64,000 nucleotides of DNA from Neisseriaceae bacterium PsAf. Lineage in GTDB: Bacteria; Pseudomonadota; Gammaproteobacteria; Burkholderiales; Neisseriaceae. Below are positions 8,284 to 19,488 of the stretch, piece after piece (within the stretch, counting starts at the first letter, position 1; each line of letters opens with the position of its first letter). The position numbers and the translations under genes are program-made. The notes under the pieces are model-generated. The model saw only the letters and a program-made list of their open reading frames with translations. It searched no databases and had not been told where the DNA came from. The stretch spans positions 1-64,000 of the forward strand of contig WNLJ01000030.1 in NCBI GenBank assembly GCA_017114885.1, in the 5' to 3' direction.

Positions 8284-10047
8284 ATGAGTTATCCTATTCG
8301 TCACTTTGATGCAATAGTAGTTGGCGGTGGTGGGGCTGGTCTGCGCGCCGCATATCAATTATCAAAAGCAGGTATTAATACCGTAGTTTTATCTAAAGTT
8401 TTTCCAACACGCTCGCATACAGTAGCGGCCCAAGGTGGTATTTCTGCCTCATTGGGAAATGTACAGCCTGACCAATGGGATTGGCATATGTACGATACAG
8501 TCAAAGGTTCCGATTGGCTAGGCGACCAAGATGCGATTGAATATATGTGTCGTGCTGCTCCCGAAGTGGTTGTAGAATTAGAGCACATGGGTATGCCTTT
8601 TGACCGTGTTGAAAGCGGCAAGATATATCAACGCCCCTTTGGTGGACATACTTCAGAACACGGAAAACGTCCCGTGGAACGTGCTTGTGCTGTAGCTGAC
8701 CGTACAGGCCACGCTATGCTGCATACGCTTTATCAACAAAATGTAGCTGTTAATACTAATTTTTATGTTGAATGGTCTGCACTTGATTTGATTAGGGATA
8801 ATGATGGGGACGTTATCGGTGTCGTAGCCATGGAAATGGAAACTGGCGAAGTTTATATTTTGCATGCTAAAGCAGTTTTATTTGCTACTGGTGGTGGTGG
8901 TCGTATTTATGCCTCTTCTACTAACGCCTTTATGAATACAGGAGATGGTTTGGGCATGGCTGCTCGGGCTGGTATTCCTTTGGAAGATATGGAGTTTTGG
9001 CAATTCCACCCAACCGGTGTTGCAAAAGCTGGCGTATTAATTACAGAAGGAGTGCGTGGAGAAGGTGGAATACTTCTCAATAGTGAAGGTGAAAGATTCA
9101 TGGAACGCTATGCACCGACTGTAAAAGATTTAGCATCAAGAGATGTTGTTTCTCGTGCGATGGCCATGGAGATCCACGAAGGTCGAGGTTGTGGTCCTGA
9201 CAAAGATTATGTCTTGTTGAAATTAGACCATTTGGGTGCTGATAAGATTATGTCTAAATTACCAGGTATTCGTGAGATTGCTATTAATTTCGCAGGTGTT
9301 GACCCAATTAAAGATCCTATTCCTGTGGTCCCAACCACACATTATATGATGGGTGGTATCCCAACGAATTATCATGGCGAAGTTGTTGTCCCACAAGGCG
9401 ATGATTATGATGCCAAAGTAAATGGCTTTTATGCAGCAGGAGAATGTGCTTGTGCTTCTGTACACGGCGCCAACCGTTTGGGAACGAATTCGTTATTGGA
9501 CCTGGTTGTTTTTGGGCGAGCTGCAGGCAATAGTATGATTGAATTTATTAAAAATTATGGGCCATTAAAACCATTACCAGAAGATGTAGCAGAATTTACT
9601 CGTGCAAGATTAGAACGTTTAAACAGTCAAACCAATGGTGAGAATGTTTCTAGTTTGCGCAATGAATTACAAAAAAATGTTCAGGCACACGCTGGAGTCT
9701 TTAGAACTGACGCTGTTCTAAAAGAAGGTAAAGATAAGATTTTTGAATTAGCAGAACGTGTTAAAAAGACTGAAATTCAAGACAAGAGTAATATTTGGAA
9801 TACTGCTAGGTTAGAAGCTTTAGAATTAGATAATTTGATTGAAGTGGCTAAGGCTACTTTGGTATCAGCTGAAGCTCGTAAAGAGTCTAGAGGTGCGCAT
9901 GCATCTGATGACCATCCTGATAGAGATGATGCTAACTGGATGAAGCACTCATTGTATTATTCTAATAATAACTCATTATCTTATAAACCAGTACATACAG
10001 ATCCATTAACAGTGGATTATATTAAACCAGCCAAACGTGTGTACTAA
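8284..10047 (+). CDS. sdhA: succinate dehydrogenase flavoprotein subunit
   Basis: SdhA oxidises succinate to fumarate on a covalently bound FAD on the cytoplasmic face of complex II. The dinucleotide loop GGGGAGL is at residues 14-20. His45 in SHTVAAQGG is the expected FAD attachment residue. [20 protein letters not shown] and the active-site [14 protein letters not shown] region are intact. The C-terminus carries the usual [12 protein letters not shown] segment. Length is normal at 587 residues. Flavinylation would use SdhE, encoded in the same operon. Confidence 0.98.
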   Translation: MSYPIRHFDAIVVGGGGAGLRAAYQLSKAGINTVVLSKVFPTRSHTVAAQGGISASLGNVQPDQWDWHMYDTVKGSDWLGDQDAIEYMCRAAPEVVVELEHMGMPFDRVESGKIYQRPFGGHTSEHGKRPVERACAVADRTGHAMLHTLYQQNVAVNTNFYVEWSALDLIRDNDGDVIGVVAMEMETGEVYILHAKAVLFATGGGGRIYASSTNAFMNTGDGLGMAARAGIPLEDMEFWQFHPTGVAKAGVLITEGVRGEGGILLNSEGERFMERYAPTVKDLASRDVVSRAMAMEIHEGRGCGPDKDYVLLKLDHLGADKIMSKLPGIREIAINFAGVDPIKDPIPVVPTTHYMMGGIPTNYHGEVVVPQGDDYDAKVNGFYAAGECACASVHGANRLGTNSLLDLVVFGRAAGNSMIEFIKNYGPLKPLPEDVAEFTRARLERLNSQTNGENVSSLRNELQKNVQAHAGVFRTDAVLKEGKDKIFELAERVKKTEIQDKSNIWNTARLEALELDNLIEVAKATLVSAEARKESRGAHASDDHPDRDDANWMKHSLYYSNNNSLSYKPVHTDPLTVDYIKPAKRVY

Positions 10048-10058
10048 GGAGATAAATT

Positions 10059-10766
10059 ATGGAAACAATCAAGCTATCAATCTATCGTTATGATCCTGAA
10101 AAAGATGAAAAGCCCTACTTTCAGGATTATGAAATTGAAGTTGCACCTAATGAGGTGAAATTATTAGATTTACTTATTAAACTTAAAAGCACACAAGATG
10201 ATTCTATTTCATTTAGGAGATCTTGTCGTGAAGGTATTTGTGGTTCTGATGGAATGAATATTAATGGTAAAAACGGACTGGCTTGTTTGACCAATATTCG
10301 TGACTTAAAACAGCCTATCCGCTTAGCTCCTCTTCCAGGGTTACCTGTTGTTCGAGATTTAATTGTTGATATGACGCAATTTTTTAATCAATATCACTCT
10401 ATAAAACCATACTTGGTTAACAATACAACACCCCCTGAAAGAGAAAGAATTCAAAGCCAAGCGGATCGTGCTGAACTTGATGGTTTATATGAATGTATTT
10501 TATGTGCCTGCTGTTCTACACAATGCCCTTCTTTTTGGTGGAATCCAGATAAATTTATCGGTCCATCTGGTTTATTAAATGCCTATCGTTTTATTGCTGA
10601 TAGCAGGGACACGACTACTAATGATCGCTTAGATTATCTTAATGATCCTTATCGATTATTTAGATGCCATACCATTATGAATTGTGTGGATGTTTGCCCT
10701 AAACATTTAAATCCAACCAGAGCCATTGGCAAGATAAAAGATTTAATTTTAAACCGAGCAATTTAA
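10059..10766 (+). CDS. sdhB: succinate dehydrogenase iron-sulfur subunit
   Basis: SdhB passes electrons from FAD to quinone through three iron-sulfur clusters. The [2Fe-2S] site is CREGICGSDG plus the later Cys of KNGLAC (Cys56, Cys61, Asp64, Cys76 region), with the Asp ligand typical of proteobacteria. The [4Fe-4S] and [3Fe-4S] sites are CILCACCSTQCPSFWW and CHTIMNCVDVCPK. It has 235 residues. TAAGGAGATAAATT before the ATG is a strong ribosome-binding site. Its stop overlaps the sdhE start by one base (TAATG). Confidence 0.98.
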   Translation: METIKLSIYRYDPEKDEKPYFQDYEIEVAPNEVKLLDLLIKLKSTQDDSISFRRSCREGICGSDGMNINGKNGLACLTNIRDLKQPIRLAPLPGLPVVRDLIVDMTQFFNQYHSIKPYLVNNTTPPERERIQSQADRAELDGLYECILCACCSTQCPSFWWNPDKFIGPSGLLNAYRFIADSRDTTTNDRLDYLNDPYRLFRCHTIMNCVDVCPKHLNPTRAIGKIKDLILNRAI

Positions 10767-11023
10767 TGGTTGATGAGATTCTCCAGAGAAGAGCTAAGTG
10801 GTTATCAAGGAGAGGCTTGCTTGAATTGGACATAATGCTGTCTAAATTTGTTGCAAGTCCTCTTTTTGAAACGTTAAATAATGAAGAATTGTCTGTTTAT
10901 ATTCGAATTTTAGATTGGCAAGATCATGATTTCTTGCAAACTTTGCAAGGAATCAAATCTCACAATGACCCTGATATAATAAATATAATTCACAAAATAC
11001 AATCTTGTAGTAGAATTGATTAA
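10766..11023 (+). CDS. sdhE: FAD assembly factor SdhE
   Basis: SdhE (YgfY/Sdh5 family) promotes covalent attachment of FAD to SdhA. The protein has 85 residues and contains the diagnostic RRGLLELD motif (RGxxE) near residue 16, plus the acidic DWQDHDFLQTL segment that packs the helical bundle. It is coupled to sdhB through a TAATG overlap, matching its role in maturing the complex encoded just upstream. Confidence 0.93.
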   Translation: MVDEILQRRAKWLSRRGLLELDIMLSKFVASPLFETLNNEELSVYIRILDWQDHDFLQTLQGIKSHNDPDIINIIHKIQSCSRID

Positions 11024-11087
11024 ACTTAATTTTTCTACAAAATAAAAATCAAAAAAAATTTTTCAATCAAGATAACAAGGAGATGCT

Positions 11088-12368
11088 ATGTCTAAGTCTG
11101 TTAAATTACAATATGGTGAAGGCTCCACTGCAGAATTTCCAGTACTTGAAGGTACTTTAGGAAATGATGTTGTTGATATCCGAAAATTCGGTCAAACTCA
11201 AATGTTTACCTTTGACCCTGGCTTTTTATCAACGGCAAGTTGCGAATCTAAAATTACATTTATTGATGGTGCTAAAGGGCTTTTATATTATAGGGGTTAT
11301 CCAATTGAACAATTAGCAGAGAAAAGTGATTATCTTGAAACTTGTTATTTGTTAATTTATGGTGAACTGCCTACTAAAGAAGAAAAAGAAAAATTTGTAG
11401 ATGACATTACTCATCATACATTGGTACATGATCAATTAACTAGATTTTTCAATGGCTTTAGAAGAGATGCACATCCGATGGCCATGATGGTTGGTGTTGT
11501 CGGTGCTTTGGCTGCTTTCTATCAAGACAGTCTAGATATTAATAATCCAACTCATCGTCGTATTGCTGAGTACCGCTTAATTGCTAAAATTCCTACTATT
11601 GCAGCAATGTGTTATCGTTACTCAAAAGGTCTTCCTTTTATGTATCCTAACAATGAGTTAAACTATACTGCTAATTTCATGTATATGATGTTTGGTACTC
11701 CTTGTGAAGAGTATGTGCCTAATCCAGTACTGGTTAAAGCATTAGACAGAATTTTTATTTTACATGCTGACCACGAACAAAATGCCTCTACTTCAACTGT
11801 ACGTTTGGCAGGCTCTTCTGGTGCTAATCCTTTCGCTTGCATCGCTGCTGGTATTGCTTGTTTATGGGGACCTGCGCATGGTGGTGCTAATGAAGCTGTT
11901 TTAAAAATGCTCAATGAAATTGGTCATGTTTCTAATGTAAAAGATTTCATGGAAGGTGTAAAAGAGAAAAAATACCGCTTAATGGGTTTTGGACACCGTG
12001 TTTATAAAAACATGGACCCTCGTGCTGCTATCATGAAACAAACCTGCGATGAAGTGTTGAATGAATTAGGTCTACAAGATAGTCCTTTGTTTAAATTGGC
12101 TATGGAATTAGAACAAATTGCTTTAAATGATTCTTATTTTGTAGAGAGAAAATTATATCCTAATGTCGACTTCTACTCTGGAATTGTTTTATCAGCTTTA
12201 GGCATTCCTACTTCTATGTTTACTGTGATTTTTGCTTTAGCAAGAACTGTTGGCTGGGTTTCTCATTGGCATGAAATGATTGCAGATCCAGAACGTAAGA
12301 TTGGCAGACCTCGTCAATTGTACACAGGTTCAACCAAAAGAGATTATGTAGATTTGGATAAAAGATAA
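11088..12368 (+). CDS. gltA: type II citrate synthase
   Basis: GltA condenses acetyl-CoA and oxaloacetate to citrate. The 426-residue protein belongs to the hexameric, NADH-sensitive Gram-negative class. Catalytic residues are seen in [32 protein letters not shown] (His and Arg) and [10 protein letters not shown] (Asp). AAGGAGATGCT precedes the ATG. It ends the sdhCDAB-sdhE-gltA unit, 64 bases after sdhE, and is followed by a very strong terminator. Confidence 0.98.
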   Translation: MSKSVKLQYGEGSTAEFPVLEGTLGNDVVDIRKFGQTQMFTFDPGFLSTASCESKITFIDGAKGLLYYRGYPIEQLAEKSDYLETCYLLIYGELPTKEEKEKFVDDITHHTLVHDQLTRFFNGFRRDAHPMAMMVGVVGALAAFYQDSLDINNPTHRRIAEYRLIAKIPTIAAMCYRYSKGLPFMYPNNELNYTANFMYMMFGTPCEEYVPNPVLVKALDRIFILHADHEQNASTSTVRLAGSSGANPFACIAAGIACLWGPAHGGANEAVLKMLNEIGHVSNVKDFMEGVKEKKYRLMGFGHRVYKNMDPRAAIMKQTCDEVLNELGLQDSPLFKLAMELEQIALNDSYFVERKLYPNVDFYSGIVLSALGIPTSMFTVIFALARTVGWVSHWHEMIADPERKIGRPRQLYTGSTKRDYVDLDKR

Positions 12369-12379
12369 CTCAAGACCTA

Positions 12380-12413
12380 AAAAAATCACCATCTTAGGAT
12401 GGTGATTTTTTTA
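12380..12413 (+). terminator. strong bidirectional-type terminator after gltA
   Basis: A perfect 15-bp inverted repeat (12380-12394 and 12399-12413) with a TTAG loop has an A tract before and a T tract after a GC-richer core. It ends the sdh-gltA transcript 12 bases after the stop and isolates sucA. Confidence 0.92.
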
Positions 12414-12584
12414 TTAAAAATAAAGTCGTATAATAATAATTATCATAGTTTATCAATAAATTTAAATTTAACTATATCCATACTTGCTTTCTAAAAAATC
12501 GTTTATTATGAGATGGAAAGTGTTAGAATGGAACAGTAAGTAAAACATACAAAAAACTTTAGAATATACAGAGGATGATTAATC

Positions 12585-15413
12585 ATGATGAAAGAAGAAA
12601 GTGAGTTATCCTATCTTTACGGTGGGAATGCTCCATATATTGAGGATTTGTATGAACAATATCTAATGAACCCTAAAAGTGTTGGTGATTATTGGAAAAC
12701 ACAATTTGATCAGTTGGCAAAAGAAAATGGCGTAGTTGCTCACGATCAGCCAAGACTAGGAATTGAAGAGTCTTTTAGAGAATTGTCCAAAGCAAAAAAA
12801 CAAATGCCCTCCTCTCATGCAAGTGCTGAGGAGATGCAAAAGCAAGTTAATGTATTAAGATTAATTTATTCGTTTAGAATTTTGGGTTCTAGATTTGCTG
12901 ATTTGGATCCACTAGGACGTCAAAATCAAAGAATGCAATCAGATCTACTAGATCCAAAAGCTTATGATTTAAGTAAAGAGGATTTATCTAAGAAATTTTC
13001 TGCATCTCCTAATTTTAATGCAAACAATGAACCTGTTCCTTTGTCTGAAATTATTTCAAAATTGAAAAAAACTTACTGCGGTACAATCGGCGTTGAATAC
13101 ATGCATATTGTTAATTCCGAAGAAAGACATTGGGTCAGAGATCGTTTTGAATCTGAACTTTCTACCCCTAATTTTAGTAATGAAGCCAAAAGACATATTT
13201 TAGATAAATTAACCGCAGCTGAAACATTTGAAAAATATCTTCATACTAAATTTGTAGGCCAAAAACGTTTTTCACTTGAAGGAGGCGAAAGTCTTATTCC
13301 TGGTTTGGATTATTTAATTAACAAAGCCGCGGCACAAGGAGTTCAGTCCATCGTTATTGGTATGGCTCACCGAGGACGTTTAAATGTTTTAATTAATATA
13401 TTAGGAAAATCTCCTCAGGACTTATTTGATGAATTTTCAGGCAAAGCGGAAGTTATGCTTCCAAGTGGTGATGTAAAATATCATAATGGTTTTACTGCTG
13501 ATCTTGAAACAGAAGCAGAACCTGTACACGTCTCTTTGGAATTTAATCCTTCGCACTTAGAAATTGTTAACCCTGTGGTACAAGGAAATGTAAGAGCAAG
13601 ACAAAGAAGAAGAGGCCCTGAAGGTAAAGCTCAAGTGTTGCCTATTCTTATTCATGGTGATGCTGCTCTTTCAGGTCTGGGTGTTAACCAAGCGACATTT
13701 AATCTATCCCAAGTTCGTGGGTATACCACAGGGGGCACTGTACATATTGTAGTGAATAATCAAATTGGTTTTACCACTTCAGATACTAGAGATTTGCGTT
13801 CGACTACCTTTTGTACTGATATTGCGAAAATGATTGATGCACCTATTATTCATGTGAACGGTGATGACCCAGAAGCAATGTGTTATGTTTTAAAAATTGC
13901 TTTAGATTTTCGGACTAAGTTCCATAAAGATATTGTGATTGATATGGTTTGTTATCGTCGTTTAGGTCACAATGAAGGAGATGATCCTTACATTACGCAA
14001 CCGATGATGTATAAAACGATTGCAAAACATCCAACAACCCGTACTTTATATTCTGAAAAGTTAGTTAAAGAAGGTATTTTACCTGAAGATGAATCTGAGG
14101 AAATGATTGAAAATTACCGCACTCTACTTGATGAGGGTAAACATGTTCGTCAATCTAATCTTGGTGTTTATCAATATAAATATTCTCAAAATTGGGATAT
14201 TTATAAAGACACTCATTGGACAGAAGAAGTGGATACTTCACTATCAACTTCAGAAATAAAATCATTGACGGATAAATTCACAGAAGTGCCTGAAGGTTTC
14301 CAATTACACCGTGCTGTTGCTAAATTGGTAGAGCAAAGAAAGAAGATGGGTGCTGGAGAAACACCTATGGATTGGGGTATGGCTGAAACATTGGCTTATG
14401 CAAGCTTGGTTGCCCATGGTAATGGTGTCCGTATTTCTGGTGAAGATTCAGGTCGAGGAACTTTCTCTCATAGACATGCTGTTTTCCATGACCAAAATAG
14501 AGAAAAATGGGATCAAGGTATTTATATCCCATTGCAAAATATTTCCAAAGATCAAGCTTACTTCATGATTATTGATTCAATATTAAATGAAGAAGCTGTT
14601 TTGGCTTATGAATATGGTTTTGCATGCTCTGCTCCTACCCAATTAGTTATTTGGGAAGCTCAGTTTGGTGATTTTGCCAATGGTGCTCAGGTAGCTATTG
14701 ACCAATTTATTACTTCTGGAGAAGCTAAATGGGGTCGTCTTTGTGGATTGACTGTTTTACTTCCTCATGGTTACGACGGTCAGGGGCCAGAACATTCTTC
14801 AGGTCGCATGGAAAGATGGTTACAATTATGTGCTGATGACAACATACAAGTTGTCTGTCTTTCAGAAGCTGCACAAATGTTCCACGTTCTTCGTCGTCAA
14901 GTTTTGAGACCTTATAGAAAACCTCTAGTCATCTTTATGTCTAAACGTTTGCTAAGATTTAAGGATTCTATGAGCGATATTAGTGATTTCAGTAATGGTT
15001 CAAAATTTAGAAATGTTATTGGTGATAATCTTGAAAGAGATGACTCTAAAGTTAAACGTGTCATTGTTTGTACTGGTCAAGTTTATTACGATATTAAAGC
15101 TGAGCGCGAAAAGCGCAAATTAGAAAAAGAAATAGCAATTATTAGAATTGAACAGCTTTATCCATTCCCAAGTGAAGAGTTTAAAAATGAATTGGATAAA
15201 TATGGTAAAACCTCTGATATTAAGTGGGTACAAGAAGAGCCTTTGAATCAAGGTGCGTGGTATCAAATATTACACCATATCTACCCTCACATTGGTTCAA
15301 AACGAAAACTCTCTGTTTCTGTAAGACCTGCAAGTTCATCACCTGCAGTTGGTTACAAGAGTTTACACGTTCAACAACTAAATGATTTGCTCGATGATGC
15401 GCTAACTTTATAA
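12585..15413 (+). CDS. sucA: 2-oxoglutarate dehydrogenase E1 component
   Basis: SucA is the thiamine-diphosphate-dependent decarboxylase of the 2-oxoglutarate dehydrogenase complex. It has 942 residues, the usual size. The N-terminal E2-binding helix contains [17 protein letters not shown]. The core has [26 protein letters not shown] and the ThDP/Mg motif [10 protein letters not shown] ... [12 protein letters not shown], and the C-terminal half has [30 protein letters not shown] precedes two adjacent ATGs (12585 and 12588), of which the first is used here. Because gltA ends at a terminator, sucA needs its own promoter within 12414-12584. The adjacent E2 and E3 genes complete the complex. Confidence 0.98.
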   Translation: MMKEESELSYLYGGNAPYIEDLYEQYLMNPKSVGDYWKTQFDQLAKENGVVAHDQPRLGIEESFRELSKAKKQMPSSHASAEEMQKQVNVLRLIYSFRILGSRFADLDPLGRQNQRMQSDLLDPKAYDLSKEDLSKKFSASPNFNANNEPVPLSEIISKLKKTYCGTIGVEYMHIVNSEERHWVRDRFESELSTPNFSNEAKRHILDKLTAAETFEKYLHTKFVGQKRFSLEGGESLIPGLDYLINKAAAQGVQSIVIGMAHRGRLNVLINILGKSPQDLFDEFSGKAEVMLPSGDVKYHNGFTADLETEAEPVHVSLEFNPSHLEIVNPVVQGNVRARQRRRGPEGKAQVLPILIHGDAALSGLGVNQATFNLSQVRGYTTGGTVHIVVNNQIGFTTSDTRDLRSTTFCTDIAKMIDAPIIHVNGDDPEAMCYVLKIALDFRTKFHKDIVIDMVCYRRLGHNEGDDPYITQPMMYKTIAKHPTTRTLYSEKLVKEGILPEDESEEMIENYRTLLDEGKHVRQSNLGVYQYKYSQNWDIYKDTHWTEEVDTSLSTSEIKSLTDKFTEVPEGFQLHRAVAKLVEQRKKMGAGETPMDWGMAETLAYASLVAHGNGVRISGEDSGRGTFSHRHAVFHDQNREKWDQGIYIPLQNISKDQAYFMIIDSILNEEAVLAYEYGFACSAPTQLVIWEAQFGDFANGAQVAIDQFITSGEAKWGRLCGLTVLLPHGYDGQGPEHSSGRMERWLQLCADDNIQVVCLSEAAQMFHVLRRQVLRPYRKPLVIFMSKRLLRFKDSMSDISDFSNGSKFRNVIGDNLERDDSKVKRVIVCTGQVYYDIKAEREKRKLEKEIAIIRIEQLYPFPSEEFKNELDKYGKTSDIKWVQEEPLNQGAWYQILHHIYPHIGSKRKLSVSVRPASSSPAVGYKSLHVQQLNDLLDDALTL

Positions 15414-15435
15414 AAATTTAAGATGGAGAATACTA

Positions 15436-16695
15436 ATGATTATTGAAATTAAAGTGCCTGTTTTACCAGAAAGTGTTACTGAAGCAACTTTGATGTCTTG
15501 GAATGTCAAAGTTGGAGACTATGTAAAACGCGATCAAAACCTAATTGATATCGAAACAGATAAAGTAGTATTGGAACTTCCTGCTCCTGATTCTGGCGTT
15601 ATCACTGAAATAATAGGCCAAGATGGAGAAACCGTTGAAGCTGAACAGCTGATCGCAAAACTGGATACTTCTGCAAAAGAAGGTAGTTCAGATAAGAGTG
15701 AAGAAAAATCAAACGAAGAAAAACCTTCAGAAGATAAGCAAGATGAAAAAGCGCCTGCAGAAGCTAAAGAAGAGAAGAAAACTTCAGATAGTGATACTGC
15801 TGAAAATACCAAAGACGCTAGCAAGGAATCTATCGCTATGCCTTCAGCTGCGAAAATTGCTGCTGAAAAAAATATCGATTTAGATCAAGTTTCTGGCTCT
15901 GGGAAAGATGGTAGGGTTTTAAAAGAAGATGTGCAAAATCAACCTTCAGGTGGAAAATCTGCTAAATCTCAAACACCTCCTCCTGCAGCCGGAGAAAGAG
16001 TAGAACAAAGAGTTCCTATGACTCGTATTCGTCAAAGAGTTGCTGAACGTCTTATGCATTCACAACAAGAAAATGCTATTTTAACGACGTTTAATGAAAT
16101 CAACATGAAACCAGTCATGGATTTACGTAAACAATACAAAGATTTATTCATTCAAGAACATGATGTAAAACTTGGATTTATGTCTTTCTTTGTAAAAGCC
16201 GCTGTTGCTGCATTGAAAAAATATCCTGTTGTCAATGCCTCAATTGATGGTACTGACATTGTTTACCATGGTTACTTTGATATTGGTATTGCTGTGAGTA
16301 CACCGAGAGGATTAGTTGTTCCTATTATTAGGGATGCTGATTTACTTTCATTTGCAGATATTGAAAAACAAATTCTTGATTTTGCTAATCGTGCTCAAAG
16401 TGGTAAATTAGGTTTAGATGAAATTACGGGTGGTACATTTAGTATTACTAATGGAGGAACATTCGGTTCTATGATGTCAACTCCTATCATTAATCCACCT
16501 CAATCTGCTATTCTTGGTATGCACTCTATTTATGACAGAGCTGTGGTAGAAAATGGTGAAGTGGTCTCTCGTCCAATGATGTACGTTGCTTTATCTTATG
16601 ATCATCGTTTAATTGATGGAAAAGAAGCCGTACTAACGTTGGTAACTATTAAACAAATGTTAGAAGACCCGTCTAGAATGATATTGGAAATCTAA
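15436..16695 (+). CDS. sucB: dihydrolipoyl succinyltransferase (2-oxoglutarate dehydrogenase E2)
   Basis: SucB transfers the succinyl group from lipoate to CoA and forms the core of the complex. The order is an N-terminal lipoyl domain with Lys43 in ETDKVVLE, a flexible linker of about 60 residues made almost only of K, E, S, D and A, a small E1/E3-binding domain ([20 protein letters not shown]), and the catalytic domain ending in [13 protein letters not shown]. Length is 419 residues. It starts 22 bases after sucA, with ATGGAG before its ATG. The biased linker causes the spurious reading frames seen around 15530-15880. Confidence 0.98.
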   Translation: MIIEIKVPVLPESVTEATLMSWNVKVGDYVKRDQNLIDIETDKVVLELPAPDSGVITEIIGQDGETVEAEQLIAKLDTSAKEGSSDKSEEKSNEEKPSEDKQDEKAPAEAKEEKKTSDSDTAENTKDASKESIAMPSAAKIAAEKNIDLDQVSGSGKDGRVLKEDVQNQPSGGKSAKSQTPPPAAGERVEQRVPMTRIRQRVAERLMHSQQENAILTTFNEINMKPVMDLRKQYKDLFIQEHDVKLGFMSFFVKAAVAALKKYPVVNASIDGTDIVYHGYFDIGIAVSTPRGLVVPIIRDADLLSFADIEKQILDFANRAQSGKLGLDEITGGTFSITNGGTFGSMMSTPIINPPQSAILGMHSIYDRAVVENGEVVSRPMMYVALSYDHRLIDGKEAVLTLVTIKQMLEDPSRMILEI

Positions 16696-16703
16696 TCCAA
16701 ATT

Positions 16704-16736
16704 AGAATAAAGGTAGCGCTTAGCTACCTTTATTCT
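16704..16736 (+). terminator. strong hairpin between sucB and lpd
   Basis: Fourteen perfect base pairs (16704-16717 with 16723-16736) enclose a five-base loop, ending in a short T-rich stretch (TTATTCTCTTA). It lies eight bases after sucB and 42 before lpd. It is either a terminator or an attenuator/processing element that lowers lpd relative to sucAB. Confidence 0.75.
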
Positions 16737-16778
16737 CTTAGAATTTCCATAATAAATTTACTCTAAAGGAGTTTGAAT

Positions 16779-18209
16779 ATGTCTGAATTTGATGTTGTAG
16801 TCATTGGTGCTGGCCCTGGTGGTTATATTGCAGCAATTCGTGCTGCACAGCTTGGTTTTAAAGTTGCTTGTATTGATGCAGGTAAAAATAAAAAAGGCGA
16901 TAAACCTGCCTTAGGTGGTACTTGTTTAAATGTTGGGTGTATCCCTTCCAAAGCTTTATTACAATCTTCTGAAGAATTTCACAAAGCCAGTCATGAATTA
17001 GAAGATCACGGGATTTCGATAGACAAAGTTAAAATTGATATCCCTAAAATGATTGCTAGAAAAGATGCTATTGTGACTAAATTAACCAGTGGTGTTGGCT
17101 TTCTATTTAAAAAGAATAAAGTAGAAAATATTCATGGTCACGCTTCATTTAAAGGAAAAGATGGTGAGTGGTATCAAATTGAAGTGACTGATGATAAAAA
17201 TTCATCTGAAGTTAAAGCTAAAAACGTGATTATCGCTACAGGATCTAAACCTCGTCAATTTCCTTCTGTTGAAATTGATAATGTGAATATACTCGATAAT
17301 GTTGGTGCTTTAGATTTAGAAGCTGTTCCTAAAAAATTAGGTATGATAGGTTCTGGAGTGATTGGTTTAGAAATGAGTTCTGTTTGGAATCGTTTAGGCT
17401 CAGAAGTAACTATTCTCGAAGCCCTACCTACTTTTTTACCTATGGCTGACCAACAAATAGCTAAAGAAGCTTTTAAGATTTTTACTAAAAATCAAAAGTT
17501 AGATATTAAACTTGGTGCTAAAGTCTTAGAAGTTCACTCTAAAGGAAAGCAAGTTAAAGTAAAATACGAATTAGATGGTAAAACAGAAGAAGTTACTTTC
17601 GATAAGTTGATTATTGCTATTGGCCGAGTACCCAATACAGAAAATCTAAATCTTGACGCCGTGGGTGTTACTCAAGATGATCGTGGTTTTATTGAGGTAG
17701 ATGAAAATTGTTCTACCAAAGTTGAGAATATCTGGGCTATTGGTGATGTTGTAAGAGGTCCTATGTTGGCGCATAAAGCCAGTGAAGAAGGTGTTGCTGT
17801 GGCTGAACGTATTGCTGGTCAAAAACCACATGTTAATTTAGATATTATGCCTTCAATTTTATATACCACTCCTGAAATTGCTTGGGTAGGTAAAACCGAA
17901 GAACAATTAAAAGAAGCTGGTGTTAAATACAAAAAAGGTACTTCTAGTTTTGCACCTAATGGTAGAGCGTTGGCCATGGGAGCAGCACAAGGAACGGTTA
18001 AAGTTCTTGCTGATGAAAAAACAGATCGTATATTGGGCGTACACATGATAGGCCCTATGGTTTCTGAATTACTTGCAGAAGCCGTGGAAGCATTAGAATT
18101 TTCGGCATCTAGCGAAGATATTGCTAGAATTGTACATGCCCATCCTACCCTATCTGAAGTAATACATGAAGCAAGTTTAGCCGTTGATAAACGTGCTTTA
18201 AATGGATAA
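16779..18209 (+). CDS. lpd: dihydrolipoyl dehydrogenase (E3)
   Basis: Lpd reoxidises dihydrolipoamide with NAD using FAD and a redox disulfide. The FAD loop GAGPGG is at residues 10-15. The redox pair is Cys49/Cys54 in GGTCLNVGCIPSK. The NAD loop is GSGVIG, and the second FAD site WAIGDVVRGPMLAHKA. The catalytic His-Glu pair is in HAHPTLSE. The ATG at 16779 fits an AAAGGAG ribosome-binding site seven bases upstream, better than an in-frame TTG two codons earlier. At 476 residues it is normal. It probably serves the 2-oxoglutarate complex and perhaps others. Confidence 0.97.
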   Translation: MSEFDVVVIGAGPGGYIAAIRAAQLGFKVACIDAGKNKKGDKPALGGTCLNVGCIPSKALLQSSEEFHKASHELEDHGISIDKVKIDIPKMIARKDAIVTKLTSGVGFLFKKNKVENIHGHASFKGKDGEWYQIEVTDDKNSSEVKAKNVIIATGSKPRQFPSVEIDNVNILDNVGALDLEAVPKKLGMIGSGVIGLEMSSVWNRLGSEVTILEALPTFLPMADQQIAKEAFKIFTKNQKLDIKLGAKVLEVHSKGKQVKVKYELDGKTEEVTFDKLIIAIGRVPNTENLNLDAVGVTQDDRGFIEVDENCSTKVENIWAIGDVVRGPMLAHKASEEGVAVAERIAGQKPHVNLDIMPSILYTTPEIAWVGKTEEQLKEAGVKYKKGTSSFAPNGRALAMGAAQGTVKVLADEKTDRILGVHMIGPMVSELLAEAVEALEFSASSEDIARIVHAHPTLSEVIHEASLAVDKRALNG

Positions 18210-18229
18210 TTAAACCTATTTCAATCATG

Positions 18230-18267
18230 CTGACATATTATTCTATAACACTAAAATAATATGTCAG
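18230..18267 (+). other. AT-rich hairpin between lpd and sucC
   Basis: The arms 18230-18242 and 18255-18267 pair perfectly over 13 bp around a 12-base loop. No T run follows, so it may be an mRNA processing or stabilising structure, or a Rho-type end, rather than an intrinsic terminator. Confidence 0.6.
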
Positions 18268-18306
18268 TCATTAAAAATTTTATTAACTTAATTTTAAGGA
18301 AATTCT

Positions 18307-19476
18307 ATGAATTTACATGAATATCAGGCAAAAGCGATATTAAAACGCTATGGTTTGCCAACTCAAGATGGAATTCTAGCAACTACTCCCAAAGAAGCTG
18401 GTGATGCATTTGATCAATTAGGTGGTAAGTTTGCTGTTATTAAAGCTCAAGCACATACTGGTGGACGTGGTAAATCTGGTGGAGTTAAGGTTGCAAAAAC
18501 AAGAGAAGAAGCAGAACAAATTGCAGGAGAAATGATTGGAAGTCGTTTGGTAACTTATCAAACTGATGCCAATGGTTTACCAGTAAACTCTGTTCTTGTT
18601 TGTGAAGACATGTATCCTGTCGAACGAGAAATTTATTTAGGCGCTGTTGTCGACCGCTCTACACGTCGTGTGACTTTTATGGCTTCTACTGAAGGTGGTG
18701 TAGAAATTGAAAAAGTCGCTGCTGAAACACCTGAAAAAATATTTAAAGTATCGGCAGATCCATTAGTCGGATTAATGCCTTTTGAGGCAAGAGAAGTTGC
18801 TTTTAAACTAGGCTTAAAAGACAAACAAATTAATCAATTTGCCAAAATAATGACTGGTTTATATAAAGCCTTTGTTGAAAATGATTTTTCTTTAGTAGAA
18901 ATCAATCCATTATCTGTACGCAAAAATGGTGAGCTTGCCTGTGTGGATGCCAAAATCGGCGTTGATTCTAACTCTTTGTTTAGACACCCAGACATAGCAG
19001 AACTACATGATAAATCACAAGAAAACGAACGTGAATTAAGAGCCTCAGAACTTGATTTAAATTATGTGGCTCTGGAAGGTAATATCGGCTGTATGGTTAA
19101 TGGTGCTGGTTTGGCTATGGCTACCATGGATATTATTAAACTTTATGGTGGACAACCTGCTAACTTCTTAGATATTGGTGGTGGTGCTACTAAAGATCGC
19201 GTTATTGAAGCTTTTAAAATTATTCTTGATGACGAGTCAGTTGAAGCAGTACTGATTAATATTTTTGGTGGTATCGTACGATGCGATATGGTGGCAGAAG
19301 CAATTATAGCTGCAGTCAAAGAAATTAATGTTACAGTCCCAGTCGTTGTAAGACTTGAAGGGAATAATGCAGATGTTGGCGCTAAATTATTAGACGAATC
19401 TGGATTAAAAGTTATTTCTGCAAACGGTTTAGCTGATGCTGCTGAAAAAGTAGTTGCAGCAGCAAAACAAGCTTAA
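18307..19476 (+). CDS. sucC: succinyl-CoA synthetase beta subunit (ADP-forming)
   Basis: SucC carries the ATP-grasp domain and succinate site of the enzyme that converts succinyl-CoA to succinate with formation of ATP. The start [16 protein letters not shown] is characteristic. [18 protein letters not shown] is the nucleotide-binding loop, [18 protein letters not shown] carries Mg ligands, and [10 protein letters not shown] the succinate-binding C-terminal domain. It has 389 residues. TAAGGAAATTCT precedes the ATG. It is followed after 12 bases by sucD. Confidence 0.98.
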   Translation: MNLHEYQAKAILKRYGLPTQDGILATTPKEAGDAFDQLGGKFAVIKAQAHTGGRGKSGGVKVAKTREEAEQIAGEMIGSRLVTYQTDANGLPVNSVLVCEDMYPVEREIYLGAVVDRSTRRVTFMASTEGGVEIEKVAAETPEKIFKVSADPLVGLMPFEAREVAFKLGLKDKQINQFAKIMTGLYKAFVENDFSLVEINPLSVRKNGELACVDAKIGVDSNSLFRHPDIAELHDKSQENERELRASELDLNYVALEGNIGCMVNGAGLAMATMDIIKLYGGQPANFLDIGGGATKDRVIEAFKIILDDESVEAVLINIFGGIVRCDMVAEAIIAAVKEINVTVPVVVRLEGNNADVGAKLLDESGLKVISANGLADAAEKVVAAAKQA

Positions 19477-19488
19477 GGAGAGTCAAGA

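Noticed and set aside
15534-15883. Serine-rich and lysine-rich open frames inside sucB
   Set aside because: They are the other frames of the Lys/Glu-rich linker of SucB, whose codon bias removes stops.
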